The notes below the pieces were generated by a model. That model had not been told where the DNA came from. It worked only from the letters and a program-made list of their open reading frames with translations, and did not search any database. Of a stretch of 64,000 nt of DNA, positions 27,225-39,407 are shown in pieces. Position 1 is the stretch's first letter; the number at the start of each line of letters is the position of its first letter. Source of the stretch: Archilochus colubris (lineage: Eukaryota; Chordata; Aves; Apodiformes; Trochilidae); assembly GCA_023079485.1 (NCBI GenBank), contig CM041084.1:129964792-130028791 (forward strand), in the 5' to 3' direction. Both the position numbers and the translations under genes were made by a program.

Positions 27225-27855
27225 ATTATTTTACTTCTGTATAAAGCCATAGTGATCCCAGTTATTTCATACTATGTAGGATACTCAGGAAGTGTGTAGT
27301 GTAGTTACAGAAGTAGAGAAAGAAAGCTAAAATCATTAAAGTGCTTGAGCAGTTGCTTTGTGAGGAAGCCTAAAACGTCTGGGATTTCCCTGTCTGGAGA
27401 GAAGGCTGTGGGAGGTTTTGATCAAGGTTTACAAAGTAGTAGCAACAGTGATGAAGCTGAATGTGGATCTGAACATTCAAATCATACACTGAAAAAGATG
27501 GGTGGAGGGAGATGACACTAATAGAAAATAGGTTTAAAGCAAAGGAAGAAAAAAAGAAATTGAACTTACTGCCCCAGAAAGTTGTAGATGCCAGACACTT
27601 GCAGCGTGTTCAAAAAGAAATTCATGGACACTGAGTCTAGAAGTGATTACTAAAACAACTACACAGTGTACCAGTGGCATCCCAAATGCAACAGCTGTGG
27701 ATGTTTGGGGAGTAGGAGAGGAAAAGATTGCAGGAAGTGGCCAGGGGCCGTGTTCTCTCTTGACAGAGTCTCCTCCTAGTACTGTCAGGGACAACATACT
27801 GGGCTGGATGGGTCATGAATCTGACTGAACTGGGCATTCCTGATGTTAGCTCTTG
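27225..27855 (+). mobile_element. Ancient, highly diverged CR1/L3-like fragment
   Basis: Weak but ordered resemblance to old CR1/L3 elements: LLYKAIVIPVISYYVGYSGS near 27230-27295 is like the LYKALVRPHLEYC block. It ends with the 3' signature ACATACTGGGCTGGATGGGT and a degenerate CTGACTGAACTGGGCATTCCTGATG at 27796-27844. The middle is too decayed to align by eye. Confidence 0.45.
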
Positions 27856-28822
27856 TGGAGAGCAGAAACACTTCTGGGCAGCACAGCTGGAAGTGCTAGT
27901 TATGCTGTGGAAGCTATACAGGCTGAATGTATGGCTCTAAATTCCATATGAATCCAAGGAGTTGGCCGTTTATTATCATTATTGCTATTGTTAACAAATA
28001 TCTGTTTTAGGATACACTCCTCCTCTTGTCTTTGAGCTCCTTTATAGGATTTCTGTTTGTTTCATGAGCAGTATTGGAAGAGATTTCTTCCTGAAGGATT
28101 TCCGTATTTTGGATATCTCTGTCCCTTGAACTGGCACTCTGTGGTCCCTGGAGACAGCCTTGCAACTATTTGTTTCACTCTTGCATGTCCTGTGATAGAA
28201 GGCACATTCTTTTTCTGTTTATCAGTGGTGTATGTTTTCTTTTTGAAATATTTCTATATGCAATGATGTCTTATGTGAAACCCTCTGAAACCTTGTGGTG
28301 AGCCTTGGTAAACTAACAGCTTGTACCCTCTCACAGAGGCAATCTTTAGGTAGTGCTGACGTTTCCTTCAACAAGGTTTTATACAAGGCAGCTGTCATTT
28401 CCATGACTCTTAAAAAATATTTTTCATACAACATAATATTTATACAATTTCCATTTAATCTTTTTATGATTTTGCATTAGATTAGATGAAATAGAATGTA
28501 ATGTTAAACATGGTTAAATATTTTTTTTAGGTTTATATTTAAAAAAAAGAAAAGTCATTTAAGCCTAGAAATCATTACTCCTTTTTTTTGTTTTCCTTCA
28601 CGTGTTCTTTTGGCACTTAATCTGTTGTGAGTCATCATTTCATTGGAACAGACACCTGCTGTGTTTTCATGAGTTATTACTGTGTTAAAGTAAACTTGGC
28701 AGGTATTTTTCTAAGAATTCTCTTTTTAGACATCATGTTTATATAGTGATTGTTTGCTGCCACTGAAATGGAAATAGTTGGAATATGGGTATCATAAGTT
28801 GATACAAAATTTTCCTTTGCAG

Positions 28823-29525
28823 GTTTCCAAACAAGAGCAGAAAAAAATGGATGTGTCTGATGGAGGAAAAGTTGAGACTTCTTCCCGTTACAGCGGGGCA
28901 CAGGACAGTGGAATTGGCAGTGACAGTGTTAAAATCAGAATTGTTCAGATTGAGCAGCACAGTGGTACCAGCCAGCACCGCATTGCTCGTCCTTCCCTCC
29001 AGTCCTCCATTGTCAAGAATCTCAATTTCATTCCCTTTGACATTTTTGTAACAGCAAGTCGAATCTCCTTGATGACGTATTCATGCACTGCCTTGCCTAA
29101 ATCAAAATCTGTACAAGACCAGAAAGATGGTGAGAAAATAAGCAAAAGCTCCTTGAACCTTCCAGAAGCAGCCTCAGGTGGCAGCCATGAAACCAAGAAG
29201 CCCAGTCAGCCCTGCATTTCTTCTGTCACAGCAGATGATCTGTTGAACAGTAATGTTCCCCTTCCTACTGGGAGAAAAACTGGTCTTTTGTCCCTAGAAA
29301 GCCTGCACGCTTCCACAAGATCATCTGCCCGACAAGCCCTGGGTATAACTATCGTTCGGCAGCCCGGTCGCAGGGGAGCTGGGGACATAGAGCTGCAGCC
29401 ATTTCTCTACCTCGTTGTATCACAACCCTCTGTGCTCCTGAGCTGCCACCACAGAAAGCAAAAGGTAGAGATATCCGTGTTTGATGCTGGTCTTAAAGGA
29501 GTAGCCTCAGACTACAAGTGTACTG
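28823..29525 (+). CDS. VPS13B: VPS13B internal coding exon (703 bp)
   Basis: VPS13B is a giant peripheral Golgi protein of the VPS13 bridge-like lipid-transfer family, needed for Golgi integrity and endolysosomal and lipid-droplet traffic. This exon encodes about 234 residues of its central region. Recognisable near-identities to human VPS13B as I remember it include QDSGIGSDSVKIRIVQIEQH (residues 27-46 of the exon), IVKNLNFIPFDIFVTASR (63-80), ISLMTYSC and SLESLHASTRSSARQALGI followed by VRQPGRRG, then LSCHHRKQKVE. A low-complexity, weakly conserved linker sits at about residues 92-150. The acceptor is TTTTCCTTTGCAG (AG at 28821-28822) and the donor GTAAG starts at 29526. The reading frame enters in phase 0 (GTT = V) and leaves in phase 1: the final G joins AT of the next exon to make the D of a TDPGK sequence. 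The open frame upstream (from 28778) is intron read-through, so the methionine there is not a start. Confidence 0.96.
28904..28921 (+). other. VPS13B: DSGIGS motif (beta-TrCP phosphodegron-like) in VPS13B
   Basis: Codons GAC AGT GGA ATT GGC AGT encode DSGIGS, an exact match to the DSGxxS consensus. When both serines are phosphorylated, this consensus is bound by the SCF ubiquitin-ligase receptor beta-TrCP. It lies in a serine-rich, probably flexible stretch. Short motifs match by chance, and no binding is shown by sequence alone. Confidence 0.4.
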
Positions 29526-31483
29526 GTAAGAGCATTTAACATTCACTTCTCATTATAACTACCATAATAATTGCACTTTTCAAAGTTACTGGGGTGGTGG
29601 AAAACAGCTTCTAGGACATCTATTTAAAGTCAAAATGTAAATATACATATATTTCGGATTATACCCCACATCTGAATCATAGTAAGTGTATAAAATATTT
29701 GAAATTCTCAGTACCAAACTTTATAGCAACCGGTTCTTCCTGTTCCTCTATATTACTTCCTCAGTACCAAATTGCAATAGGGATTGTTGCAGTTCTCTAA
29801 CTTCTCAATGTTGTAAGCCAGGCTGATCCCATAAGAACCATTTTTTATGACTGTATATGACAGTCTTTTTCTGTTAGCCTTCTGATAAAATTTGAAGGTA
29901 AACATTTTAGAAGCACCTGGTGTTTGGATCATAAACTGTAAGGAAATTATAGTGATATCTCAAATGAAATCTAGTGATGTCATATATTATAATTTTTCAT
30001 TCAGCTTAGTAATAGTTTTTCCTTTTCGTAACAAGTGGCGCTTTTTTTTCATATGCAAAGCTTATAATAAGAAATACCAGAGTAACTGTTCAGAAGAAAA
30101 TACTCTGAAAATTTCTTTTTCTCTTTTATCTATACCACTGAAGAGAGAAATCTATTACTGTAGTTCGTTTTCTGACAGCTAGTACCAGGTGCAAAAATGT
30201 AATGTACACCATTACAGAATATTACCTAAAAAAAGTGTAAATGAAAGTGCTGAGATCTACTGAACACACAGCCAGAAAAGTGTGGGGTTTTACATTTTTC
30301 ACTGAATGAGAACTACAGTTAAAAAACATTGCTAGTTTTTTGTTGCCAGAGTTCATATAGCACACCACTTGTGAAAAATAGTACATTTTTTTGTGGATGT
30401 ATACCTTTCTTTGTTGAATAAGGTGTTATCTTTTGAAAACTGGCATTCAAATAGCATGCATATGTGAAAGACTAAAAATTCTGATTTTAGTAGACCTTAA
30501 CTTTTTTAAGACACCTGAATTACAATGAAATAGTGAAAAAAATCAGGTAGCTGGAAAAAATGATAATTGAAATACAGAGATTTGTCCTTTGCAAAAGAAC
30601 ATCTTTTACCATGCTTCCATTTTCATCTTTCTCTACTGTTGCTGTCCTGTCTTGAAAGAAATACAGCTGTGTCCTGAATTTTATTTACTCCAGATTCTCA
30701 TGTGTATTAGTTAGATGTTATATAAAAGGTGGTCACTGTGTAAATAAAAATATTAAAAGAATTAACAGATCAATTAACAGTGCAAAACTTGTAAGGAAGT
30801 CGGAGTAGCTTTAAGGTAAAGATCAAAACTTCATTAATGTAGGGTTTTGGAAATTTGTGATATGACTTCTTCGTTTCCCATGTCTGAGGCATTCAAGTGT
30901 GTCCTTGTACAAATTGCCACCATTTTAGCAGTAAACTTGACACATTTCTCTCAATTGTGCTCCTACAATTAACTTTTGAAGTCTTTCACCATTTTCCTGT
31001 CTATGGGAGCAGTTCTAGGAAACACAAGCTGTATTAAGGTCTTCCTACAAAGATGATGAGAAATCATGAGAAGATTTCTATGTTTCCCATTTTTATTTAT
31101 GTTTCCCATATTTAGAGAAGAAGTCTAAATAATAAAGATAATAGGAATCTACAGCCTGAGAGTTCCTTGGTCACCAGCAGTTTTTCAGTGAAACCCCAAG
31201 AGGTCTTCTTCAAGGACCAAAGACTAACCCTTCATTTAGCCTACTACCCTTTTCTTTGGCTTTTTGTCTCTGGGTCAGACAGAGATAAAAGAGTGTGGAG
31301 GCAGGAACCAGACAATGTGAAGGCAGAATTTCTGGTCTCATCTTGCTGCCTTTGGGGGCAGCAGTAAATACCTTATTTGTGGATCAGGCAGAATTCTGTG
31401 CTTGCTTCTGAAACATTAGGGCTCTTCTCAAAGGAGTTTGAAAGGTGGGTGTCAAAGTTCTAGTGCCTAAAATCACCATCCTA

Positions 31484-31826
31484 AATCACAGAATCACCAG
31501 AGTTGGAAGGGACCTCTAGAGATCATCCAGTCCAACTCTCCCACTAAAGCAGGATCACTCAGAGCACATTACACAGGACTGCATCCAGACAGGTTTTTAA
31601 TACCTCCAGAGAATGGGACTCCACAGCCCCCCTGGGCAGCCTGCTCCAGTGCCTTGTCACCCTCATGATAAATAAGTTTTTTCTTGTGTTTAAATGGAAC
31701 TTCCTATGTTCCAGCTTGTGCCCATCTCCCCTTGACCTTTCATTGGGAGCTATTAAGAGTCTGGCTCCATCTTCCTATCACCCACCCTTTAGATACTTTT
31801 AGACATTATTAAGGTCTCCTGTTAAA
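31484..31826 (-). mobile_element. CR1 LINE, 3' part, minus strand
   Basis: This opens with AATCACAGAATCACCAGAGT and then TTGGAAGGGACCTCTAGAGA, the reversed 3' UTR of a CR1 subfamily different from the 25561 copy. The reversed C-terminal block follows (CCTGGGCAGCCTGCTCCAGT), then the TTGTGCCCATCTCCCCTTG stretch. It is truncated near 31826. Confidence 0.93.
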
Positions 31827-32529
31827 ACATATTAATAAGTTAATAAAACTAATCCAAACTTGAAGTCACACACTAATTCACACAGCCAAATACTCAGTAT
31901 AAATTTTTATTGCCTCTTGTTTAGGAAGACCTGCTGTGCTTGTAATTGCATTGTTCAGGATTAATGTTGTCATACCACTGCAGTAACATGTTAGTTTTGG
32001 AAATCTGTATTTTTCATTTGTAAGAAAGTAGCCAATGGCTGTGTTTTATATACATACACACTCTATATATTGTATATCATATACTACAGCATCAAGAGCT
32101 TTGCATGGCATTTTCTGAGTTGCTGCAGTTGATTTAATCAATCATGCCAATTTTTCTTAATGTTCTGACTATTTGCTGACAGTTTTATCTGAAAGAGATG
32201 CATCATCCCAATGAAGAATAATAAAAAGTTTATTTGAAAGAAATGTTAGCTTCTCTCCTTACAACAGGCATGCATTAAATTCCTGTATTTCTCTGTATAC
32301 CAAGGACTAGAGAGTGGGAAGAGAGCATAAATGATATTTAATTTAATGTGAATGTTGTTAAAGAATACTTCCAGTTAGGCTCCCTAGAAACTACTCTTCT
32401 TGTGTCTGTATGTATGCATGCAACTATCACTCCCTTATCACTATTAGGATAGGGAAGAGAACACAATCTAGACATAAAATAAATATTTTAATTAGGTTAT
32501 AAGAACTGATGGAGTATATTTCCCCCTTT

Positions 32530-32544
32530 AAAAAAAAAAAAAAA
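32530..32544 (+). repeat. Poly(A) run
   Basis: About fifteen consecutive A, followed by CAAAAACAACT. No retroposed gene body is recognisable next to it. Confidence 0.7.
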
Positions 32545-33663
32545 CAAAAACAACTAAAAAGCTAATCACTGGGACTTGGAAAGCAGGCCTGATGAAAACA
32601 TTATGTGCCTTGCATCTCATGATGGAGACAGACAACAGCACAGCAGCAGCTCAGAAGATGGGGTCTGTAACATACCAAATTTCATTATAACCTAAAAAAT
32701 TGAGGCTTGTTTGGGCAAAAGGAAAAATACATGATATTTGTTGTAAAGTTTTATTGGTCCTCCTAAGGGGGTCGTTTCTCACTACTTCTAATACGGTTAA
32801 GCTTACACAGTTAAGCTGTGTATGAATAATGTAGATTAGATCCAAAACATGATAATGAAAACTCTGCCATTTCAACCCATGGTTCTGTGTATAAGCATAC
32901 ACCATATATGCTGCCTAAGAATACCTCAGGAATTTTTTTTAAGCATTTGGAAAAAAAATTCTGAATCAGTTTTGTTGTGTGATTCATAAGACCTGACTGG
33001 TGTGAGTTCACCAGCAGTAAATTCAGGTATTGTGAAATACTGTGCTATTTCTTGCAGCTTTTCTAGTACAAAAAAGTCTACAGTTGTGAAGCAAATCTCA
33101 GATCTTGCAAGAGAGAGCAAATATAAAATTCTATTGTGAAATTAGGAATGTCTTGCTGTTTGACAAATATTAGTTCCAAAAAAACACTGTGAGTAAATTA
33201 AAACTGGTACTAGTTTGGACTTAGTTATGTTTCCCATCCCTCATCTCCCATTAGTATATTTGTAGTAGTATTTGTTCAGCTGTAAGTGAAAAAAGAATTC
33301 TTCAGATTTCAGAACTGCTTCTAGCAGGTGGTTTGATGAGAGTCTGTTTTATGAAGCTTTGAGTAAAACAGGGAAAATAACCTATAAAACAGCACCAGCA
33401 TGAATTCTGAAGAGAATAATAGTTAATCCTGGGCTGACAAGATTAAACTTACTGCCTTATGGACATTTACTGCTTTGGACATGTGTAGAAATGAAGTTTT
33501 TTAATACTGTTACTAAGTTTCATATACTTTATATCGGACAACAGTTCTGTTCTTATTTTTGAAAGATTTCAAGCTAATAGAGCTTAAAACTCAGGATCCT
33601 ATGCATTAAGTTTTCACTCTTTTCTGTGAGACAAAGTATTGCACAGTGGCCAGAGGACATGCA

Positions 33664-33709
33664 CATGACAAAAACCATGTTCTTCATGACAAAAAACATG
33701 TTCTTCATG
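33664..33709 (+). repeat. Two-copy 21-bp tandem duplication
   Basis: CATGACAAAAACCATGTTCTT is followed directly by CATGACAAAAAACATGTTCTT and then CATG. The period is 21 bp with one substitution between copies, a recent-looking slippage duplication. Confidence 0.85.
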
Positions 33710-34676
33710 CACAGAACTTGTTTCCTTTGTCACTAGCATTGTTTGGTTGGGTTTTTTTGCTTACTTTCTGAAACATGAAATAAATAAGAACTTGAGAATA
33801 AAATAGAAAATACGCTTTTTAACAGTTAAGTATTGTTAGTGTGTTAATTAGCAGTTAGTAGCAGCACATTTCCATGAGGCCACTGTCTGTATGTGGGAGC
33901 ATTTGCCAGCCTTGGAGGTAAAGACTGATGGTTATGCTTTCAATTTCCTCAGATGTTCTCTCCAACCAAATCCACTGGCAAGTCAGTTTGTAAGCACAGG
34001 AGACTTATTAGGTTATTAAAATGTTAGCTTAGGTTTTTTATGGCTGTGCTAAACGGCTTCATTTGTGTTTTAAATTATTTTAGTAATTGCACAGCTTGTG
34101 TGCAATTATGCTACTGCCAGGTATAGGAACTTCAAATCGAAGTAAATAAATTAATGGAATAAATATTAACTAGCTAATAAGCACCATTAAAAAGACTGGC
34201 TATTCCCTGAGTTTACTTGTAATACTCTGTATTAATAGCTTGAAAGATACTATAAACCAAACTTTTTTATTCATTGCTCATCCTACATTTAACAGAAAGG
34301 CATCTGCTAATCATTAGTTTTTGCCAACAGAGCATTGGCCATTTCCTCTTAAATAAAAGTGGGTGAAATTATTTTTAATGTAATCTCATAAGCCACTTTT
34401 CTAAATATTTTTTTTAAATCTTTATTTCCTTTGTTTCAGGTAATGTAATCCAGATACAAAATTGCCTCATTTCCTGAGCATTGTGCTCTGGGCATTCTTG
34501 AAAAATCTTTTTTCTATTTGTTTGTTTGTTTACTTTCAAAGAGGAGGTTGTGGTGCTTGGTCGTTTTAAGGGAACTTCTCAATAAGTATCTGTTATGCAT
34601 GGAATTTCTTCAACTTCCGCCAATGAAGCATTTGCAGAAAACACTCATTGTGAGGCCATCCAGCATTATTCCTGAC

Positions 34677-34692
34677 TTTTTTTTTTTTTTTT
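34677..34692 (-). repeat. Poly(T) run
   Basis: Sixteen T in a row. If it is a retroposed tail in reverse orientation, the body would lie to the right (34693 on), but nothing there resembles a known mRNA or SINE. Confidence 0.7.
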
Positions 34693-35130
34693 AACACCCA
34701 CGCCTTTCATGGCAGGGGGTCCATGAAGAGCACATGCAGTAGCTAAGACCACATGTAACCTCTGATCTAATGGAAAGGCCAGGCTGTGTAGAGAGCAGAG
34801 CAGGCTGGCTTTGGCAGGGAGTCTGATTCCCTGCCTCTCTGTCAGCCTGTGCTTCCTCCGAGGCATAGTGGGGATTTAAGGCTCTTTCCTAGTACAGCAT
34901 TGAGGGAGTTCTGCTGGAGCATCACCTGTTCCCCTCCAAGTGTAATTATTGTCCAGTACATCTGCACTCATGGATGTGGTGGGGGGATGCAGCCTCCACC
35001 CGTAAAGACAAGCTGGCCTGGGAATGCACATTCCTCAGGTTACTGTAAGTGCTCATTTTTGAACTTCCTGACACAGCACTTGTGAGTACGCTCATAGATA
35101 CGTTTTCCCACTTGTGTTTTTTAAATTCCA
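34693..35130. promoter_or_regulatory. Candidate conserved non-coding element
   Basis: This roughly 440-bp block is clearly more GC-rich and of higher complexity than the surrounding intron. It has no repeat signature and no coding frame I recognise. It contains the perfect inverted pair GGAATG-CA-CATTCC at 35021-35034, which matches two head-to-head TEAD (M-CAT) sites. Assignment as an enhancer is inference from composition only. Confidence 0.3.
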
Positions 35131-35967
35131 ATGGAAACCATTTTTAAAACAAGACCAAACGTTCCACTTTAGAGTTTGAAATGCAGGGATGATTTCAGCA
35201 TCGTACTGGCTTTTAAGATTGAATGCAGACCAAAATATGATTCACCCATTGAAATGAAAGCGTCTGGGTCAAGTTCCAGCTGAATGGGCCAAGTTGCCAT
35301 CCCCCACACACACTCAGTAGCCCTGTCCCCTGCCTGGCAGTTTCTGGGGTGCTGTGGATCACTGAATCCCCCCCATCGAAGCCCCCCTCTGGCTATGCCT
35401 GCTGAGCTGCCCTGACTCTCAGCTACAAACTGGAACAAACCCACAGTTTGAAGATTAAAAACCTTCAGGATGGAAATTTCTTCTGCTGCTTTTGTGAAAT
35501 CAAATGCTTCATGAACTGTGAAGTTTTGAGCTGAGATCTGGACCTTAGCAAGATTATAAGTGGCTTTGGATGTTTGAGTGGATTCTAATCTAGCCAGAGA
35601 TTTTTTTTATTTATTTATTTTTAAAAGGAGGGGTGAGAGAAATTATGGATTTACATGAGGCCTTCAACAAGAAGTCCTCTAAGCTTCTCAGTCTTACAGA
35701 TTTTAAATTACAGTCTTGATTGTCAATCTGTGATAATTGTCTCACCATTTTTCTTTTGCTGCCCACAGTCAGATTTGTACACATGGTGTAGAGGATAGAA
35801 TTTCTGGCTGTCTTCACTGCTCTTCCCTTCTCAAGCCTTTCTTTTCTCTCTCTTGGCTTGCTGCAAAGTAATTCTAGCCTCTCCTTTTACTTATATATGC
35901 GTCCCTTGGGTTTTCTCCAGCATTTTCTTTATACAAATAACTGCAAATTTAAGTGTTGATTTTTGAG

Positions 35968-36230
35968 AGAATCATAGAAAATGGAAATGGAAATGACCTA
36001 TTATAATACATTATTCAGACCAGTTCCCTGCTGATGCATAATTGTTCCCTATTGTATATTTTATAGTGCTCTGTCAAGTGTATTTTTAAACATTCTGAAT
36101 GTTTCCATCATTTCCTTGAGGGAGAAGAGTCCTTTTTCTAACAGCTCTCACCAGCAGGAATTCCTCACTTTTCAGCTTAAATTTTCTCTTTTTCATTCAG
36201 CTGCTTCTCTGGCTGTTACTAAGCCTTTGA
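35968..36230 (-). mobile_element. Ancient CR1/L3-like LINE 3' part, minus strand
   Basis: This starts with AATCATAGAAAATGGAAATG and GACCTATTATAATA. It continues with TAATTGTTCCCTATTGTATA and AGTGCTCTGTCAAGTGTATT, then CACCAGCAGGAATTCCTCA. The order matches the reversed 3' end of old CR1 elements shared by birds, turtles and crocodilians. It is heavily diverged and has no coding potential. Confidence 0.65.
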
Positions 36231-38589
36231 CATAGCGATAGATCAATTGATTTGATATTGTTTTAATTCTTTCCTGATTTCCTGTTTTATTTCTTTCCTG
36301 ATCTTTATTCCTGTGAAAATGCATATGTTGTTTTCTACCTTAGAATGTATTTTAGTCAAGACACTTTTTTCAGTCTTTTGACCTTTGATGTAAATGAAAT
36401 TGTCCTGCCCAGATACAAGTCATAGTTCCAATTAGGAACTCCTGTCAAGTTTCTGAGATACACACCAGTATAGTCAGTTTTGAAAGCTCTAGGTTTTAAC
36501 TTTATTCTTTTTACATTAAAAAAAGATATTTATTGATCCATATCTAGCAAATGTGGATGTACAGTCAAGTCTATAACCCAGGTTCCAAATTAGCCATATG
36601 CCATGGGTTTGGGAACACACAAACCAGTTCTTTGTATGGCTCTTTGGGATCATTAACTCTGATGCAAAATTGTGTCAGTGCAACTGTCCTGCTTCCAGAA
36701 TTAGCTTGGTTTCAGAATAAAACAGTTCCACATGATTAAAAAACAAGGAAACAAACAAACAAAAAAAGTCTTGAAATCATTACAGCCAGTGCTGGGTTAA
36801 AAGTAACATACTTTGTTGGACACAGGCTAATTTTGTGCATTGAGGTTTGTTTGTGTTGTTTTCCTAATCTGTAAATGGAGTCATTCCCATTATTCAGGTA
36901 TCTCAGCCCTGCAGAGCCTCAGGTAATGAAGAGGTGACAGTGCTGCACTCCTTGGACATGTGACAGATCAGAATATCCTCCTGAGAGCCCCTTGGTTCCT
37001 TTACTTTTTTGATTCTGTGCTGAAGTGCTGCAATTCCCAGAGCCCTGAGGGCAGTGTTTGTATAGCTAATGTATTATGTCACACAAGGATTTTATGCTAT
37101 GTTAAGTTCTTTTTGTCAGAGATATTTTCATCTTTAAATAGCTAAAACTTTGAAATAATTATTAGGTATTTTATAAACTAAACATATCTTTGGATAGCAG
37201 GAATGTATTCTTCAGAAGAACTGTTTGACTGAATTTACTGGAAAAGCCATTGGATTATCTAGGTTACTATGTACAGCATGTGGTGCTATCTTACAGAAAT
37301 GAGACACAGTAGTGGCATGTTGCAAGTATTAGTACACATAAATGTTTATATTGATACTGCTGAAAGAATGGTAACTTTAAGATCAATATAATTGTATCAG
37401 TGATGCTCCTACTACAAGGCTTTGCACTCTATATTCTGAAAAACAATAGTATTTTACTTATTCACTGGTACAAAACAAAACATTTCAGTATAGATCCAAG
37501 TAAGAGACAACATCCTTCTTCAAAACAACTACAAAACTCTATTTTGGAATAGATGTGTACTTTGGTGGTAAAGATTTTTTATTATTATTTTCAGTACACT
37601 AGGCAAACTCCAGACACAGGCAGCGATATATTCCCTAAAGTAGTTACTGTGGAAAAGAGAGTTTCTATAGGAAAAGCAGTTATTATAGAGAAAAGCCACA
37701 CCATTTTGTTTAACATAATTAAGAGAAAGGGCTAAGGACAGTGAAAATTTAGAAATTCACGTGGAAAATACACAAATCTGCTGCATGCAGTGAGATCTCC
37801 TAAATAACTGTTGAGAGCTGACTTTATAAATGTATAGCAGGAATAAAGGGAAGGAAAGCCTGTAATGTGTATGCCATGCAGTACAAATACTGCTGTAAAG
37901 TCATTGCCTGAAAATTGATCAAATAAAACCAGAAGAATGTGCTAACTTTTGATCTTTTCCATATAGATCTAAAGTCATGATCAATTGGTTTCAGTAGGTT
38001 CTTTGAAATCACATAAGGGTTCATATGTGCCAAGTTTTATATGAATCACATGATAAGGTCAAGAAATACAAATTCCAAAGCTGACTTTATATACCCAGTC
38101 CACATATGACTGGGATACCAAGAATACCATATGTTGACTATAATAGTGGGTACTTAAATACTGTTCTTGAAAGGAGTCCTTTCAGTAAAACTCCAAGCAA
38201 CTATGACAGTTTTTAATTGACTAAAAATAGAAAGAATAACATCAAGAAAATAATCTTAAACCATTAAGGATGAGAGAGACTTTCAGTAATCCACACAGCA
38301 GTCTTGATGATAAAGACTAATTGATTATTTAGAACATAAGACCTTTAGTGCCAAAATTTAGGACTATTATAATGAAGGTCATGAGATGCTAAAGAATGAA
38401 AAATGCTTTTACAGTACTGTTTTTGCCATTTATAATATGCCAAAAATGAAGAAAAGAATAGGAGGAGTTAGGAGGAAATAAATTTTAATGTACTTCTGTA
38501 ATATTATAAACTGTTCAAAGGAATGCAATTCAAGGTGGTATGCAGGAATAGTTACTGATTAGGTGTTGAGCAAAGTTCCAAAGACAGTG

Positions 38590-38960
38590 ATATAACCACA
38601 TTGTTATTGTTCTCTGTCCCTGATAGCTGGTAACATTCTTGTCATATAGTTTGAATTCTGTAACATGGAGACCACGTTAGTGGTCCAGTGGTGACCAGAG
38701 TCCTTGCTGGTGAAGACTGAGGCAAAGTAGTCATTGAGTATCTTCTCTACATCTTGGCTGACCAGCTCTCCCATTTCCTTCTGGAGTGGGCCCACATTTT
38801 CCCTAATCTTCCTCTTATCATTGAGATACCTATAGAGAGGTTTCCTGTTGCCCTTAACCCCCCCTTTTCAGATCCCATTCTCTCTGTGCCTTTGCTTTCC
38901 TAACCTGACCTCTTTCTTCTGTTCTGTAAAATTTATTGGTTTTGAGCACAGATTCTCTTG
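38590..38960 (-). mobile_element. CR1 LINE internal fragment, minus strand
   Basis: The minus strand reads [20 protein letters not shown], then [20 protein letters not shown] and [10 protein letters not shown]. This is the CR1 ORF2 connector between endonuclease and reverse transcriptase (consensus style: YRYISSKRKTRENVGPLL...FFASVFT). There is no 3' tail, so it is an internal fragment of a larger, broken insertion. Confidence 0.85.
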
Positions 38961-39269
38961 AGCAGTGTAAGTGTAGTCATAATTAAAGCTAAAATTGTGT
39001 GCTAATTGAAGTCATCTTGTGGTAAATGATGTCTTTTGCTGGTATTTTACTTGTTATTTTTGCAGGTTTTTTATATTTTGTCCATTACAGCTTTGCTCTT
39101 TTTCGTGTGTATACATGCATCTGTTCTGTAGGCACAAGTGCTATCTATGTATAACAGTAGCACTAGGAACATTTACTGTGTTATGTTTTAAAATTTAATT
39201 TTTATTTTGTATGTAGCATTTTGCTATGTATATAATAATATTAATAACTATGATCACTATCATCTGTAG

Positions 39270-39407
39270 ATCCTGGGAAGACTCTACCAGAAGCTCTCGA
39301 TTATTGCAAGATTTGGTTGCAGACAGTAGCAGGAGAGGTAGATGCTAAAAGTGGTATTCCACCTCCTCTTATCACTGTGCAAATTAAAGACTTCCTTAAT
39401 GGACCAG
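39270..39407 (+). CDS. VPS13B: VPS13B internal coding exon (138 bp)
   Basis: This encodes DPGKTLPEALDYCKIWLQTV and then AGEVDAKSGIPPPLITVQIK and DFLNGP, closely matching the human VPS13B stretch that follows YKC. It belongs to the central lipid-transfer rod; the VQIKDFLNGP segment looks like a beta-strand of the repeating groove. The acceptor is AG at 39268-39269, and the first two bases AT complete the split codon (G+AT = D). The donor is CAG|GTAAGC with GT at 39408. Entry and exit are both phase 1 and 138 is divisible by three, so skipping this exon would delete 46 residues without a frameshift. Confidence 0.96.

Larger units (their letters stand above)
1..28822 (+). other. VPS13B: VPS13B intron, 3' part (5' end outside window)
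   Basis: No host coding exon could be supported before the acceptor at 28821-28822, so this is read as the 3' part of a single intron of at least 28.8 kb; VPS13B is known for very long introns. Base composition is AT-rich throughout. Contents that can be named are the CR1 fragments and low-complexity tracts listed separately. The long stretches 1300-8220, 8675-10155, 10210-13110, 14930-20180, 20330-25560 and 25885-27220 show no gene, RNA or recognisable repeat beyond short AT-rich patches, apart from a somewhat GC-richer block at 19250-19530. Open frames there (for example minus strand 10705-11100 and 16375-16698) lack similarity I recognise. A very divergent or tiny exon could be missed by eye. 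Confidence 0.7.
29526..39269 (+). other. VPS13B: VPS13B intron (9.7 kb)
   Basis: The donor GTAAGAG at 29526 and the acceptor CATCTGTAG ending at 39269 bound this intron. The acceptor has a rather poor pyrimidine tract. Named contents are the minus-strand CR1 pieces at 31484-31826, 35968-36230 and 38590-38960, A- or T-runs at 32530 and 34677, a 21-bp tandem duplication at 33664, and a GC-richer non-repetitive block at 34690-35130. In 29530-31480, 31830-34670, 36235-38585 and 38965-39265 I see nothing but AT-rich intron. Confidence 0.85.

Noticed and set aside
28778..28822. Methionine at 28778 as an alternative start of VPS13B
   Set aside because: It lies before a good acceptor, and the encoded residues up to 28822 do not resemble VPS13B, while similarity starts exactly at 28823.
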